Shown one piece after another: positions 23,071 to 34,755 of a DNA stretch of 64,000 nt. Where the stretch lies: contig OY744605.1 of the NCBI GenBank assembly GCA_963556255.1, positions 2,626,687 through 2,690,686 on the forward strand, given 5' to 3'. This DNA is from Allolobophora icterica. Lineage: Eukaryota > Annelida > Clitellata > Crassiclitellata > Lumbricidae. The translations under genes were made by a program, and so were the position numbers. Positions within the stretch are counted from its first letter, which is position 1, and every line of letters starts with the position of its first letter. The notes below the pieces were generated by a model. That model saw only the letters and a program-made list of their open reading frames with translations. It had not been told where the DNA came from and did no database searches.

Positions 23071-24516
23071 GTACAAAAACTGTATAGAGTACTTTGTTAA
23101 AAAAATTCTATGCATTACATTCACAAACATCCGTTTACATTTAAACATTCATTCGATTCAGTGCATAAATTGACATAAAATAAAAACATCGACTTTTATG
23201 TTTGCTTTTTACAAATAAAAGCATATGGAAAATTGTACTTTGTTTTTGTCTGCATGGATAGCTGCGAACCATGGGCATATTTAGGGGAGTTACGGGTTCA
23301 ACCTCCAAATAACTTGCAAAATACAAAAAACACTTTCAAAACGGAGCACACACTCTGTGACCATGTCCAATGGAACTCTCCGAAATTGGAAACCCCAAAA
23401 TCGTCTCTTGGCTAAGCCTCTGTGAAGAACATTCAAGAACTTCCCAATCCTAACGTCTAGACAAACACTATCGCAGATGAAGAATACGAAGACATTATGC
23501 TCTCAAAACCCTCCTTGTTTCATAATAGGCCTATAACATAACCAAGCGATGACCCCAAAGGAGGTGCCAGCACACCTCTTACAGACGACAATATCTACTG
23601 GTAACCTATCCCCTTACGAGGTAGTTACTGGTTACATAGTAGCATAAACAGTTATCACCCGCTTTAGGTTAAAGTGTTATTTCAAAAGAGTTATTTACAA
23701 ACAAATATCACCCACATATATGTATAGCAAAAAAGGCCTACGCCCAAAACCAGCATAAACCCTAGAAGAGAAAACACGTGACTGTAACTGGTTCAAAATT
23801 AAGAAGTTATCCTCAAACTAAAGACGCACCAAAGGCTATTGTTATCAAGATGAAGCACCAGTATACACTGACTAAGCAGCAGTCAATGATGCTGAGCAAC
23901 TGTACATGAAAGACTTAAAATTAAGATTAATTAATTAATTTAATTAATTAAGATTAATTTATTAAGATTCATACTCGGTAACCATCACAGGAAGGAGTTC
24001 AAGCCTGAGAAACTATGAAAGTGAGCACTCAGACCAATCTGCTACAGTGTCAGACTTAGCTTTGTGACCTTCACTGTAGTGTAACCAATTAATTAACTCT
24101 GAGAAATTACCATATATGCAAACCATGCCAAAGTAAGGGTACAGCTGGGAAAATAAAATTTTAAGACCGTGACCCTGTAACACTGTTTGGATGCGAGGCA
24201 CAGCATCAGTCGCAATGTCCATTGATCGAGTGTAATAATTATTTTCATGAGGATTGAGCATGAAACATAGCGACTGATTTTCAATTATTCTTATTATAAA
24301 CCATAAAAATTAACTCTAGTTAATATGCTGGGACGGAGTCGACTGACGATGCCCACCCACGAATGATCTTGGTTTTCCTGATTTGTGATTTACACACCGG
24401 CGTCATAGATATTGTGTAATACTACAAATAATAAATAAAAATAACAACAATAATAGCCATTCCAGAACAATGCCCCTAATTTTTGAACTCCCGAGGGATA
24501 ATATGTATATCGGGGA

Positions 24517-24565
<49 letters not shown>

Positions 24566-24763
24566 TGATTTAATAAAATGCTAGATTCAATTAAATGATG
24601 TAACTTACTCTACGAAATATAATTATTATAATAATATTAAAAAAAATAATAATGGCCATTTTCTCTTGATTTTGATCTTTGACCTTGAAATAACTTTGGA
24701 TTGTGTTAGCTGACCAAACCACCGTGTTTACACCCTTCTACAGGCGAGCAGCAGACTCCACAG

Positions 24764-24927
24764 ACGAAGGGGAAAGGTATTTCACATCAAAACGGATGAT
24801 GGACGCTGACATGATGAAACTCGAGTTCACAGATGCATGTCGTCGGATGCATGAAGAATGGCAGATGAAGTCAGATGAAGAAAAAGCAGAATACGAGAGA
24901 GAGGCAAAGAAGCGTAGAAAAGTGTAA
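24764..24927 (+). CDS. A8: HMG-box-like terminal exon
   Basis: Open. Its residues match A2. The base after the stop differs (TAAGGAAAAAAC), as in A4. Confidence 0.42.
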
Positions 24928-25618
24928 GGAAAAAACTGTAAGCCAGTAGTACCTTGTACTAAAAAACTCAGCATTTTGTTCATAAACGTTGTTTATATTG
25001 ACCCTACTGTTACTTTTATTCACAATACATTGATAAAGTTAAAGAGTTATTCTGTTCGGTATATAAATTACCATAAACTGACTTTTACATTTGCTTTTTA
25101 ATAATATGTTATGGAGACTTGTACTTTGTTTTTGTCTGCAAGGAGAGCTACGAACCACGGGCATATTTAGGGGAGTTATGGGTTCAACTTCCCCAAATAA
25201 ATTGCAAAATACAAAAACACTTAACTTTCAAAACTGAGCACATACTCTGTGACCATATCCAATGGAACTCCTCGAAATAGGAAACCCCTAAAATAGGCCT
25301 ATAACTTAACCAAGCGATGACACGGAAGTAGTTACTGGTTGCCTAGTAGCATGACAGTTATCACTCGCTTGAGGTTAACATGTTATTTCAAAAGTATTTA
25401 CAAACAAATATCACCCACATATATGTATAGCAAAAAAGGCCTACGCCCAAAACCAGCAAAAACCCTAGAAGATAAAACACGTGACTGTAACTGGTTCAAA
25501 ATTAAGAAGTTATCCTTAAACTAAAGACGCACCAAAGGCTACAAGACAAATGAACGAGACAGAAACGGCGGCTTATGATGTGGCAGCAAAGCGTCGTCTA
25601 ATGGTGTAAGCGTTTAAG

Positions 25619-25907
25619 CACAGTATAAATAATTACACAGTACGTCGACTCCCGGCCGATGCAGCAGTGATCGACCGCTATTTTGAAACTCAGTCGCTTA
25701 CACGCCGATACACCGGAACCCATCACATCAAATATTTTTTAAACGTTACAACATTGAGGACTTCATTAGAATTAACAATATTATTTTTAACGTTAATTTC
25801 AGCTTAAATCTATAATTCAAAAGCTCAGTTTCAAAATGGCGTCACCCCAAAAACTAGTCAACAGGCAGCGATGGGAGTCGACGTACTCTGTAATTATTTA
25901 TACTGTG
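25619..25907. mobile_element. 289-bp MITE, unit 8
   Basis: Both termini are intact. Length is unchanged. Confidence 0.78.
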
Positions 25908-26386
25908 GTTTAAGCAACGTTGAAGTTTTGTGACGCCCGAGGGATCATGTTTACCTCGGGCAAAAAATAATGTGCTTTAATAAAATGACAGATACAATTA
26001 AATGATGTAACTTACTGTACGAAATATAATAATTATAATATTAATAATATTTAAAAAAATAATAATGGCCATTTTCTCTTGATTTTGACCTTTGACCTTG
26101 AAATAACCTTGGATTATGTTAGCTTTTTTGTACAATGTCTTCTCGAATGTAGCCCTTATCGGCCAGAGAAAAAGGTAAAAGAATAATCCAAATATAACAA
26201 TATTTGAATGAGCTATTTTCTTTATTTTGACCTTTTTCACCTTGAAATAACCATCCATCCATCCATCCGTCCGTCCGTTCATTCGTTCAGACAGACTTCA
26301 GCGATATAAAATATCTGAACATATTTAAGGTGTTAATATTTTAAACTACTGCCTCCAGGTATAAATTAAACGACCTGCACCCGCAG

Positions 26387-26556
26387 ATGAAGGTGAACGC
26401 TATTTCACGTCGGTAAGAATGCTGGAAGATGATATGATGGCTCTGCCTTGGACAACCGCTATGCGTCTGATCCATGAAGAATGGGTGAGCAAGACCGATG
26501 AGGAAAAGGAAAGCTTCGAGAGAGCAGCAAGGAACAGCAAGCGACAAAAAGTTTAG
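26387..26556 (+). CDS. B8: HMG-box-like terminal exon, B type 2
   Basis: Open, with the same residues as B2. Confidence 0.45.
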
Positions 26557-28010
26557 GTACAAAAAACTGTAAACAGTACTTTGTTAAAAAAATTCTATGC
26601 ATTACATTCACAAACATCCGTTTACATTTAAACATTCATTCGATTCAGTGCATAAATTGACATAAAATAAAAACATTGACTTTTATGTTTGCTTTTTACA
26701 AATAAAAGCATACGGAAAATTGTACTTTGTTTTTGTCTGCATGGATAGCTGCGAACCATGGGCATATTTAGGGGAGTTACGGGTTCAACCTCCAAATAAC
26801 TTGCAAAATACAAAAAACACTTTCAAAACTGAGCACACACTCTGTGACCATGTCCAATGGAACTCTCCGAAATTGGAAACCCTAAAATCGTCTCTTGGCT
26901 AAGCCTCTGTGAAGAACATTCAAGAACTTCCCAATCCTAACGTCTAGACAAACACTATCGCAGATGAAGAATACGAAGACATTATGCTCTCAAAACCCTC
27001 CTTGTTTCATAATAGGCCTATAACATAACCAAGCGATGACCCCAAAGGAGGTGCCAGCACACCTCTTACAGACGACAATATCTACTGGTAACCTATCCCC
27101 TTACGAGGTAGTTACTGGTTAAATTGCCTAGTAGCATAAACAGTTATCACCCGCTTTAGGTTAAAATGTTATTTCAAAAGAGTTATTTACAAACAAATAT
27201 CACCCACATATAAATGTATAGCAAAAAAAGGCCTACGCCCAAAACCAGCATAAACCCTAGAAGAGAAAACACGTGACTGTAACTGGTTCAAACTTAAGAA
27301 GTTATCCTCAAACTAAAGACGCACCAAAGGCTATTGTTATCAAGATGAAGCACCAGTATACACTGACTAAGCAGCAGTCAATGATGCTGAGCAACTGTAC
27401 ATGCAAGACTTAAAATTAAGATTAATTAATTAATTAAATTAATTAAGATTAATTTATTAAGATTCATACTCGGTAACCATCACAGGAAGGAATTCGAGCC
27501 TGAGAAACTATGAAAGTGAGCACTCAGACCAATCTGCTACAGTGTCAGACTTAGCTTTGTGACCTTCACTGTAGTGTAACCAATTACTTAACTCTGAGAA
27601 ATTACCATATATGCAAACCATGCCAAAGTAAGGGTACAGCTGGGTAAATAAAATTTTAAGACCGTGACTCTGTAACACTGTTTGGATGCGACGCACAGCA
27701 TCAGTCGCAATGTCCATTGATCGAGTGTAATAATTATTTTCATTAGGATTGAGCATGAAACATAGCGACTGATTTTCAATTATTCTTATTATAAACCATA
27801 AAAATTAACTCGTTAATATGCTGGGACGGAGTCGACTGACGATGCCCACCCACGAATGATCTTGGTTTTCCTGATTTGTGATTTACACACCGGCGTCATA
27901 GATTATTGTGTAATACTACAAATAATAAATAAAAATAACAATAATAATAGCCATTCCAGAACAATGCCCCTAATTTTTGAACTCCCGAGGGATAATATGT
28001 ATATCGGGGA

Positions 28011-28051
<41 letters not shown>

Positions 28052-28260
28052 TAATAATAATGTGATTTAATAAAATGCTAGATTCAATTAAATGATGTAA
28101 CTTACTCTACGAAATATAATTATTATAATAATATTAAAAAAAATAATAATGGCCATTTTCTCTTGATTTTGATCTTTGACCTTGAAATAACTTTGGATTG
28201 TGTTAGCTGACCAAACCACCGTGTTTACACCCTTCTACAGGCGAGCAGCAGACTCCACAG

Positions 28261-28424
28261 ACGAAGGGGAAAGGTATTTCACATCAAAACGGATGATGGA
28301 CGCTGACATGATGAAACTCGAGTTCACAGATGCATGTCGTCGGATGCATGAAGAATGGCAGATGAAGTCAGATGAAGAAAAAGCAGAATACGAGAGAGAG
28401 GCAAAGAAGCGTAGAAAAGTGTAA
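28261..28424 (+). CDS. A9: HMG-box-like terminal exon
   Basis: Open. Its residues match A2, and the 3' flank matches A7. Confidence 0.42.
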
Positions 28425-29114
28425 GGCAAAATCTGTAAGCCAGTAGTACCTTGTACTAAAAAACTCAGCATTTTGTTCATAAACGTTGTTTATATTGACC
28501 CTACTGTTACTTTTATTCACAATACATTGATAAAGTTAAAGAGTTATTCTGTTCGGTATATAAATTACCATAAACTGACTTACATTTGCTTTTTAATAAT
28601 ATGTTATGGAGACTTGTACTTTGTTTTTGTCTGCAAGGAGAGCTACGAACCACGGGCATATTTAGGGGAGTTATGGGTTCAACTTCCCCAAATAAATTGC
28701 AAAATACAAAAACACTTAACTTTCAAAACTGAGCACATACTCTGTGACCATATCCAATGGAACTCCTCGAAATAGGAAACCCCTAAAATAGGCCTATAAC
28801 TTAACCAAGCGATGACACGGAAGTAGTTACTGGTTGCCTAGTAGCATGACAGTTATCACTCGCTTGAGGTTAACATGTTATTTCAAAACTTATTTACAAA
28901 CAAATATCACCCACATATATGTATAGCAAAAAAGGCCTACGCCCAAAACCAGCAAAAACCCTAGAAGATAAAACACGTGACTGTAACTGGTTCAAAATTA
29001 AGAAGTTATCCTTAAACTAAAGACGCACCAAAGGCTACAAGACAAATGAACGAGACAGAAACGGCGGCTTATGATGTGGCAGCAAAGCGTCGTCTAATGG
29101 TGTAAGCGTTTAAG

Positions 29115-29403
29115 CACAGTATAAATAATTACACAGTACGTCGACTCCCGGCCGATGCAGCAGTGATCGACCGCTATTTTGAAACTCAGTCGCTTACACG
29201 CCGATACACCGGAACCCATCACATCAAATATTTTTTAAACGTTACAACATTGAGGACTTCATTAGAATTAACAATATTATTTTTAACGTTAATTTCAGCT
29301 TAAATCTATAATTCAAAAGCTCAGTTTCAAAATGGCGTCACCCCAAAAACTAGTCAACAGGCAGCGATGGGAGTCGACGTACTCTGTAATTATTTATACT
29401 GTG
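29115..29403. mobile_element. 289-bp MITE, unit 9
   Basis: Both termini are intact. This is the last copy; unit 10 lacks the site because of the A-to-B-tail junction. Confidence 0.78.
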
Positions 29404-29882
29404 GTTTAAGCAACGTTGAAGTTTTGTGACGCCCGAGGGATCATGTTTACCTCGGGCAAAAAATAATGTGCTTTAATAAAATGACAGATACAATTAAATG
29501 ATGTAACTTACTGTACGAAATATAATAATTATAATATTAATAATATTTAAAAAAATAATAATGGCCATTTTCTCTTGATTTTGACCTTTGACCTTGAAAT
29601 AACCTTGGATTATGTTAGCTTTTTTGTACAATGTCTTCTCGAATGTAGCCCTTATCGGCCAGAGAAAAAGGTAAAAGAATAATCCAAATATAACAATATT
29701 TGAATGAGCTATTTTCTTTATTTTGACCTTTTTCACCTTGAAATAACCATCCATCCATCCATCCGTCCGTCCGTTCATTCGTTCAGACAGACTTCAGCGA
29801 TATAAAATATCTGAACATATTTAAGGTGTTAATATTTTAAACTACTGCCTCCAGGTATAAATTAAACGACCTGCACCCGCAG

Positions 29883-30052
29883 ATGAAGGTGAACGCTATT
29901 TCACGTCGGTAAGAATGCTGGAAGATGATATGATGGCTCTGCCTTGGACAACCGCTATGCGTCTGATCCATGAAGAATGGGTGAGCAAGACCGATGAGGA
30001 AAAGGAAAGCTTCGAGAGAGCAGCAAGGAACAGCAAGCGACAAAAAGTTTAG
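29883..30052 (+). CDS. B9: HMG-box-like terminal exon, B type 2
   Basis: Open, with the same residues as B2. No B exon exists in unit 10. Confidence 0.45.
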
Positions 30053-31483
30053 GTACAAAAAACTGTAAACAGTACTTTGTTAAAAAAATTCTATGCATTA
30101 CATTCACAAACATCCGTTTACATTTAAACATTCATTCGATTCAGTGCATAAATTGACATAAAATAAAAACATTGACTTTTATGTTTGCTTTTTACAAATA
30201 AAAGCATACGGAAAATTGTACTTTGTTTTTGTCTGCATGGATAGCTGCGAACCATGGGCATATTTAGGGGAGTTACGGGTTCAACCTCCAAATAACTTGC
30301 AAAATACAAAAAACACTTTCAAAACTGAGCACACACTCTGTGACCATGTCCAATGGAACTCTCCGAAATTGGAAACCCTAAAATCGTCTCTTGGCTAAGC
30401 CTCTGTGAAGAACATTCAAGAACTTCCCAATCCTAACGTCTAGACAAACACTATCGCAGATGAAGAATACGAAGACATTATGCTCTCAAAACCCTCCTTG
30501 TTTCATAATAGGCCTATAACATAACCAAGCGATGACCCCAAAGGAGGTGCCAGCACACCTCTTACAGACGACAATATCTACTGGTAACCTATCCCCTTAC
30601 GAGGTAGTTACTGGTTAAATTGCCTAGTAGCATAAACAGTTATCACCCGCTTTAGGTTAAAATGTTATTTCAAAAGAGTTATTTACAAACAAATATCACC
30701 CACATATAAATGTATAGCAAAAAAAGGCCTACGCCCAAAACCAGCATAAACCCTAGAAGAGAAAACACGTGACTGTAACTGGTTCAAACTTAAGAAGTTA
30801 TCCTCAAACTAAAGACGCACCAAAGGCTATTGTTATCAAGATGAAGCACCAGTATACACTGACTAAGCAGCAGTCAATGATGCTGAGCAACTGTACATGC
30901 AAGACTTAAAATTAAGATTAATTAATTAATTAAATTAATTAAGATTAATTTATTAAGATTCATACTCGGTAACCATCACAGGAAGGAATTCGAGCCTGAG
31001 AAACTATGAAAGTGAGCACTCAGACCAATCTGCTACAGTGTCAGACTTAGCTTTGTGACCTTCACTGTAGTGTAACCAATTACTTAACTCTGAGAAATTA
31101 CCATATATGCAAACCATGCCAAAGTAAGGGTACAGCTGGGAAAATAAAATTTTAAGACCGTGACCCTGTAACACTGTTTGGATGCGAGGCACAGCATCAG
31201 TCGCAATGTCCATTGATCGAGTGTAATAATTATTTTCATGAGGATTGAGCATGAAACATAGCGACTGATTTTCAATTATTCTTATTATAAACCATAAAAA
31301 TTAACTCTAGTTAATATGCTGGGACGGAGTCGACTGACGATGCCCACCCACGAATGATCTTGGTTTTCCTGATTTGTGATTTACACATCGGCGTCATAGA
31401 TATTGTGTAATACTACAAATAATAAATGAAAATAACAATAATAATAGCCATTCCAGAACAATGCCCCTAATTTTTGAACTCCC

Positions 31484-32851
31484 GAGGGATAATATGTATA
31501 TCGGGGAAATAATAATAATAATAATAATAATGTGATTTAATAAAATGCTAGATTCAATTAAATGATGTAACTTACTCTACGAAATATAATTATTATAATA
31601 ATATTTAAAAAAAAATAATGGCCATTTTCTCTTGATTTTGATCTTTGACCTTGAAATAACTTTGGATTGTGTTAGCTGATCAAACCACCGTGTTTACACC
31701 CTTCTACAGGCGAGCAGCAGACTCCACAGACGAAGGGGAAAGGTATTTCACATCAAAACAGATGATGGACGCTGACATGATGAAACTCGAGTTCACAGAT
31801 GCATGTCGTCGGATGCATGAAGAATGGCAGATGAAGTCAGATGAAGAAAAAGCAGAATACGAGAGAGAGAGAGGCAAAGAAGCGTAGAAAAGTGTAAGGC
31901 AAAAACTGTAAGCCAGTAGTACCTTGTACTAAAAAAACTCAGCATTTTGTTGATAAACGTTGTTTATATTGACCCTACTGTTACTTTTATTCACAATACA
32001 TTGATAAAGTTAAAGAGTTATTCTGTTCGGTATATAAATTACCATAAACTGACTTTTACATTTGCTTTTTAATAGTATGTTATGGACACTTGTACTTTGT
32101 GTTTGTCTGCAAGGAGAGCTACGAACCACGGGCATATTTAGGGGAGTTATGGGTTCAACTTCCCCAAATAAATTGCAAAATACAAAAACACTTAACTTTC
32201 AAAACTGAGCACATACTCTGTGACCATATCCAATGGAACTCCTCGAAATTGGAAACCCCTAAAATAGGCCTATAACTTAACCAAGCGATGACACGGAGGT
32301 AGTTACTGGTTGCCTAGTAGCATGACAGTTATCACTCGCTTGAGGTTAACATGTTATTTCAAAAGTTATTTACAAACAAATATCACCCACATATATGTAT
32401 ATCAAAAAAGGCCTACGCCCAAAACCAGCAAAAACCCTAGAAGATAAAACACGTGACTGTAACTGGTTCAAAATTAAGAAGTTATCCTTAAACTAAAGAT
32501 GCACCAAAGGCTATTGTTATCAAGATGAAGCACCAGTAGGCCTATACACTGACTAAGCAGCAGTCGATGCTGAGCAACTGTACAAGAAAGACTTAAAATT
32601 AAGATTAATTAATTAATTAAATTAATTACTTAAGATTAATTTATTAAGATTCATACTCGGTAACCATCACAGGAAGGAGTTCGAGCCTGAGAAACTATGA
32701 AAGTGAGCACTCAGACCAATCTGCTACAGTGTCAGACTTAGCTTTGTGACCTTCACTGTAGTGTAACCAATTAATTAACTCTGAGGAATTACCATATAAT
32801 TATGCAAACCATGCCAAAGTAATGGTACAGCTGGGAAAGTAAAATTTTAAG
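31484..32851 (+). repeat. Array unit 10, hybrid A-half joined to B-tail
   Basis: The unit begins as an A half with a short AAT tract and a broken A exon (31730-31897). Near AAAGATGCACCAAAGGCT (about 32495-32512) it continues straight into B-tail sequence (ATTGTTATCAAGATG). It therefore lacks the MITE and the whole B head. It is either a deletion product between homologous A and B positions or a survivor of the ancestral single-copy arrangement. It carries more private substitutions than units 1-9, as expected at an array edge. Confidence 0.85.
31730..31897 (+). pseudogene. A10: HMG-box-like terminal exon, frameshifted
   Basis: Four extra bases in the GAGA run (31861-31872) shift the frame, so the basic end is lost and translation would stop at 31885-31887. 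It also has Arg-to-Gln (TSKQMM). It is the most diverged A copy, at the array edge. Confidence 0.45.
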
Positions 32852-33031
32852 AAAAAATTGTAAGTTTTAAGAAGCTCTCATCGATTGTTAAAAATTGTAA
32901 GTTCTACGTAAATAAAGATGAAGCACCAGTATACACTGACTAAGCAGCAGTCAATGACGCTGAGCAATTGTACATGAAAGACTGAAAATTAAGATTAATT
33001 AATTAATTAAATCAAATTTAATTTTCCACAG
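32852..33031. other. Duplicated B-tail fragments beyond unit 10
   Basis: Holds two copies of AAGCTCTCATCGATTGTT-type sequence (the 3' flank of the membrane-protein gene) and a second truncated B-tail/SINE piece starting GATGAAGCACCAG at about 32918. Confidence 0.6.
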
Positions 33032-33120
33032 GAGACATCGTATTTGTTCCAACGGATTTCAGTGGCCCTGCAAAGTGGAAACGCCATCTGCCTTTCCAGG
33101 ACACTGCCACCTCTGTCTGA
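33032..33120 (+). CDS. Exon-like fragment, unknown gene
   Basis: After a good acceptor (ATTTAATTTTCCACAG) a frame runs GDIVFVPTDFSGPAKWKRHL and on to PFQDTATSV and TGA, 29 residues. It is GC-richer than its surroundings, which suggests a genuine, perhaps orphaned, terminal exon. The first codon is completed by one base from an upstream exon I cannot find. I do not recognise the protein. Confidence 0.3.
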
Positions 33121-33177
33121 GTGATGCTGAGATGGCGCTTCAGATAATTTAATCATTATTGTTACATATAATAATTG

Positions 33178-33300
33178 ATAATAATAATAATAATAATAAG
33201 AATAATAATAATAATAATAATAGTTATAACAATAATATAATAATAATAATGATAATAACAATAATAAAAATAATAATAAAAATAGTAATAATAATTAATT
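33178..33300. repeat. AAT-rich microsatellite
   Basis: Imperfect AATAAT run with AAC and GAT interruptions, just downstream of the exon-like fragment. Confidence 0.85.
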
Positions 33301-33541
33301 ACGATTAATCGATTAAGATTCATATTCAGGAACCATCACAGGAAGGAGTTCGAACCGGACAAACTATGAAGGTAAGCACTCAGACCAATCTGCTAGAGTG
33401 TCAGACTTAGCTTTGTGACCTTCACTGTGACCAATTACTTACCTCTGAGAAATTACCATATATGCAAACCATGCCAAAGTAAGGACACAGCCGGGAAAAT
33501 AAAATTTTAAGAAGCTCTCATCGATTGTTAAAAACTAAGTT
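33301..33541. other. Diverged B-tail fragment joined to a copied gene 3' flank
   Basis: Starts inside the SINE relic (CATCACAGGAAGGAG), runs through the B-tail to AAAATTTTAAG, then enters the 3' flank of the copied membrane-protein exon. Confidence 0.6.
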
Positions 33542-34030
33542 CTACGTAAATATAATTAAGAATGAAAGCACAAGAATCAAGAATGTGGCAAACACAATCT
33601 CATCAAATATCAGCACTTGCCGCACAGATGAAAAGTACGGACTAGAGATGACTCTTCGAAGTTCGAGACAAGCCAAAATGAAGGCGACCAAATCCGTAGC
33701 CATGAAGCCAATGTCTCTTGTAAACTGATGCCACTCACCGTTGCTCCACAGCACATTCTGCACAAACTGATCATAGCCACTCGCTGCAATATGAAACAAC
33801 GCAACTGCAGCAATGGCCACCAGATGGCGTGGTTGAGGCAGTCTAGTGTTATTCACACATTTACAGAACAAGACCAGTCGAGATGGCTTCCGTCAGACTG
33901 AAGATGGCCTGGTGGACGATCTGTCTATAGAAGTCGTCATTCCAGGCGTTCAGGTAGGACCACCACGTGTTGTAGTGTGGATAGATGGACGCTAAGAGGA
34001 TGATCATCGGCTGAAGACTAACCTTTCCAA
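33542..34030 (-). pseudogene. Partial, frameshifted copy of the membrane-protein last exon
   Basis: Matches residues from about Gly102 to the C terminus of the gene at 35191-37892, with substitutions. An extra T near 33850 (TTATTCACAC against TTATCACAC) breaks the frame in the GFVLP...CDNT region. The 5' part of the exon is missing: at about 34030 homology ends and B-half repeat sequence (CTAACTTCTACTCGGATAG) begins. The last ~109 codons are still open to the same TGA-position stop, so the copy may be fairly young. Confidence 0.8.
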
Positions 34031-34755
34031 CCCTAACTTCTACTCGGATAGACAAAGAATACGAAGACACTCAAAGCCCTCGTTGTTTCATAATAGGTCT
34101 ATAACTTAACGAAACGATGACCCCAGAGGAGGTGCCAGCACACCACTTACAGACGGCAGCATCTAACCTATCCCCTTACGAGGTAGTTACTGGCTTCCTA
34201 GTAGCATGAACAGTTATCACCCGCTTTAGGTTAAAATGTTATTTCAAAAGAGTTATTTAGAAACAAATATCACCCACATATATGTATAGCAAAAAAAGGC
34301 CTATGCCCAAAACCAGCATAAACCGTAGAAGAGAAAACAAGCGACTGTCACTGGTTCAAAATTAAGAAGTTATCCTTAAACTAAAGACGCACCAAAGGCT
34401 AAATTGTTATCAAAATATTGTTATCAAGCTGAAGCACCAGTATACACTGACTAAGCAGCAGTCAATGATGCTGAGCAATTGTACATGAAAAACTTACAAT
34501 TAGGATTAATCAATTAATTTAATATTTAATTAATTAATATTAGTTGATTAAGATTCATACTCAGTAACCATAAGAGGAACGAGTTCGAACCTGACAAACT
34601 ACGAAGGCAAGCACTCAGACCAATTTGCTACAGTGTCAGACTTAGCTTTGTGACCTTCACTGTAGTGTAACCAATTAGTTAACTCTGAGAAATGACCATA
34701 TCTGCAAACCATGCCAAAGTAAGGGTACAGCTGGGAAAATAAAATTTTAAGAAGC
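34031..34755. other. Diverged B-half segment
   Basis: Aligns with the B half from TAACGTCTAGACAAACAC (unit 1, about 2449) to the end of the B-tail, including the SINE relic. It is clearly more diverged than any array unit and lacks the B exon. Confidence 0.65.

Larger units (their letters stand above)
21006..24492 (+). repeat. Array unit 7 (A7-B7)
   Basis: Contains A exon 21271-21434 (open), MITE 22125-22413 and B exon 22901-23070 of type 1. The B half is almost the same as in unit 6. The AAT tract has lost the AAC interruption seen in units 1-6. At 3487 bp this is the shortest full unit. Confidence 0.95.
24493..27986 (+). repeat. Array unit 8 (A8-B8)
   Basis: Contains A exon 24764-24927 (open), MITE 25619-25907 and B exon 26387-26556 of type 2. 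The AAT tract is uninterrupted as in unit 7. Private changes are GGGTAAATAAAA near 27643 and TCATTAGGATTG near 27742. Confidence 0.95.
27987..31483 (+). repeat. Array unit 9 (A9-B9)
   Basis: Contains A exon 28261-28424 (open), MITE 29115-29403 and B exon 29883-30052 of type 2. The tail switches to type-1 markers (GACCCTGTAAC, GCGAGGCACAGC, CTCTAGTTAATATG) between about 31083 and 31165, so this unit is a second clear mosaic. AAAACTTATTTAC in the A half is shared with unit 7. Confidence 0.95.
1..32851. repeat. Higher-order tandem array of ~3.5 kb dimeric units
   Basis: Nine full units and one hybrid unit follow one another without spacer. Unit starts, taken at the GAGGGATAAT motif, fall at 1, 3496, 7000, 10491, 13993, 17502, 21006, 24493, 27987 and 31484, giving lengths of 3487-3509 bp. 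Adjacent units differ at few positions apart from microsatellite length. Each unit is a dimer: an A half (unit 1: 1-1440) and a B half (1441-3495) that align with each other but are clearly diverged, so an old duplication was later amplified as a pair. The array runs off the left edge, so total copy number is unknown. Confidence 0.97.

Noticed and set aside
1..32851. CRISPR-like or prokaryotic repeat array
   Set aside because: The unit is 3.5 kb, with no short spacers; the surroundings are spliced animal genes.
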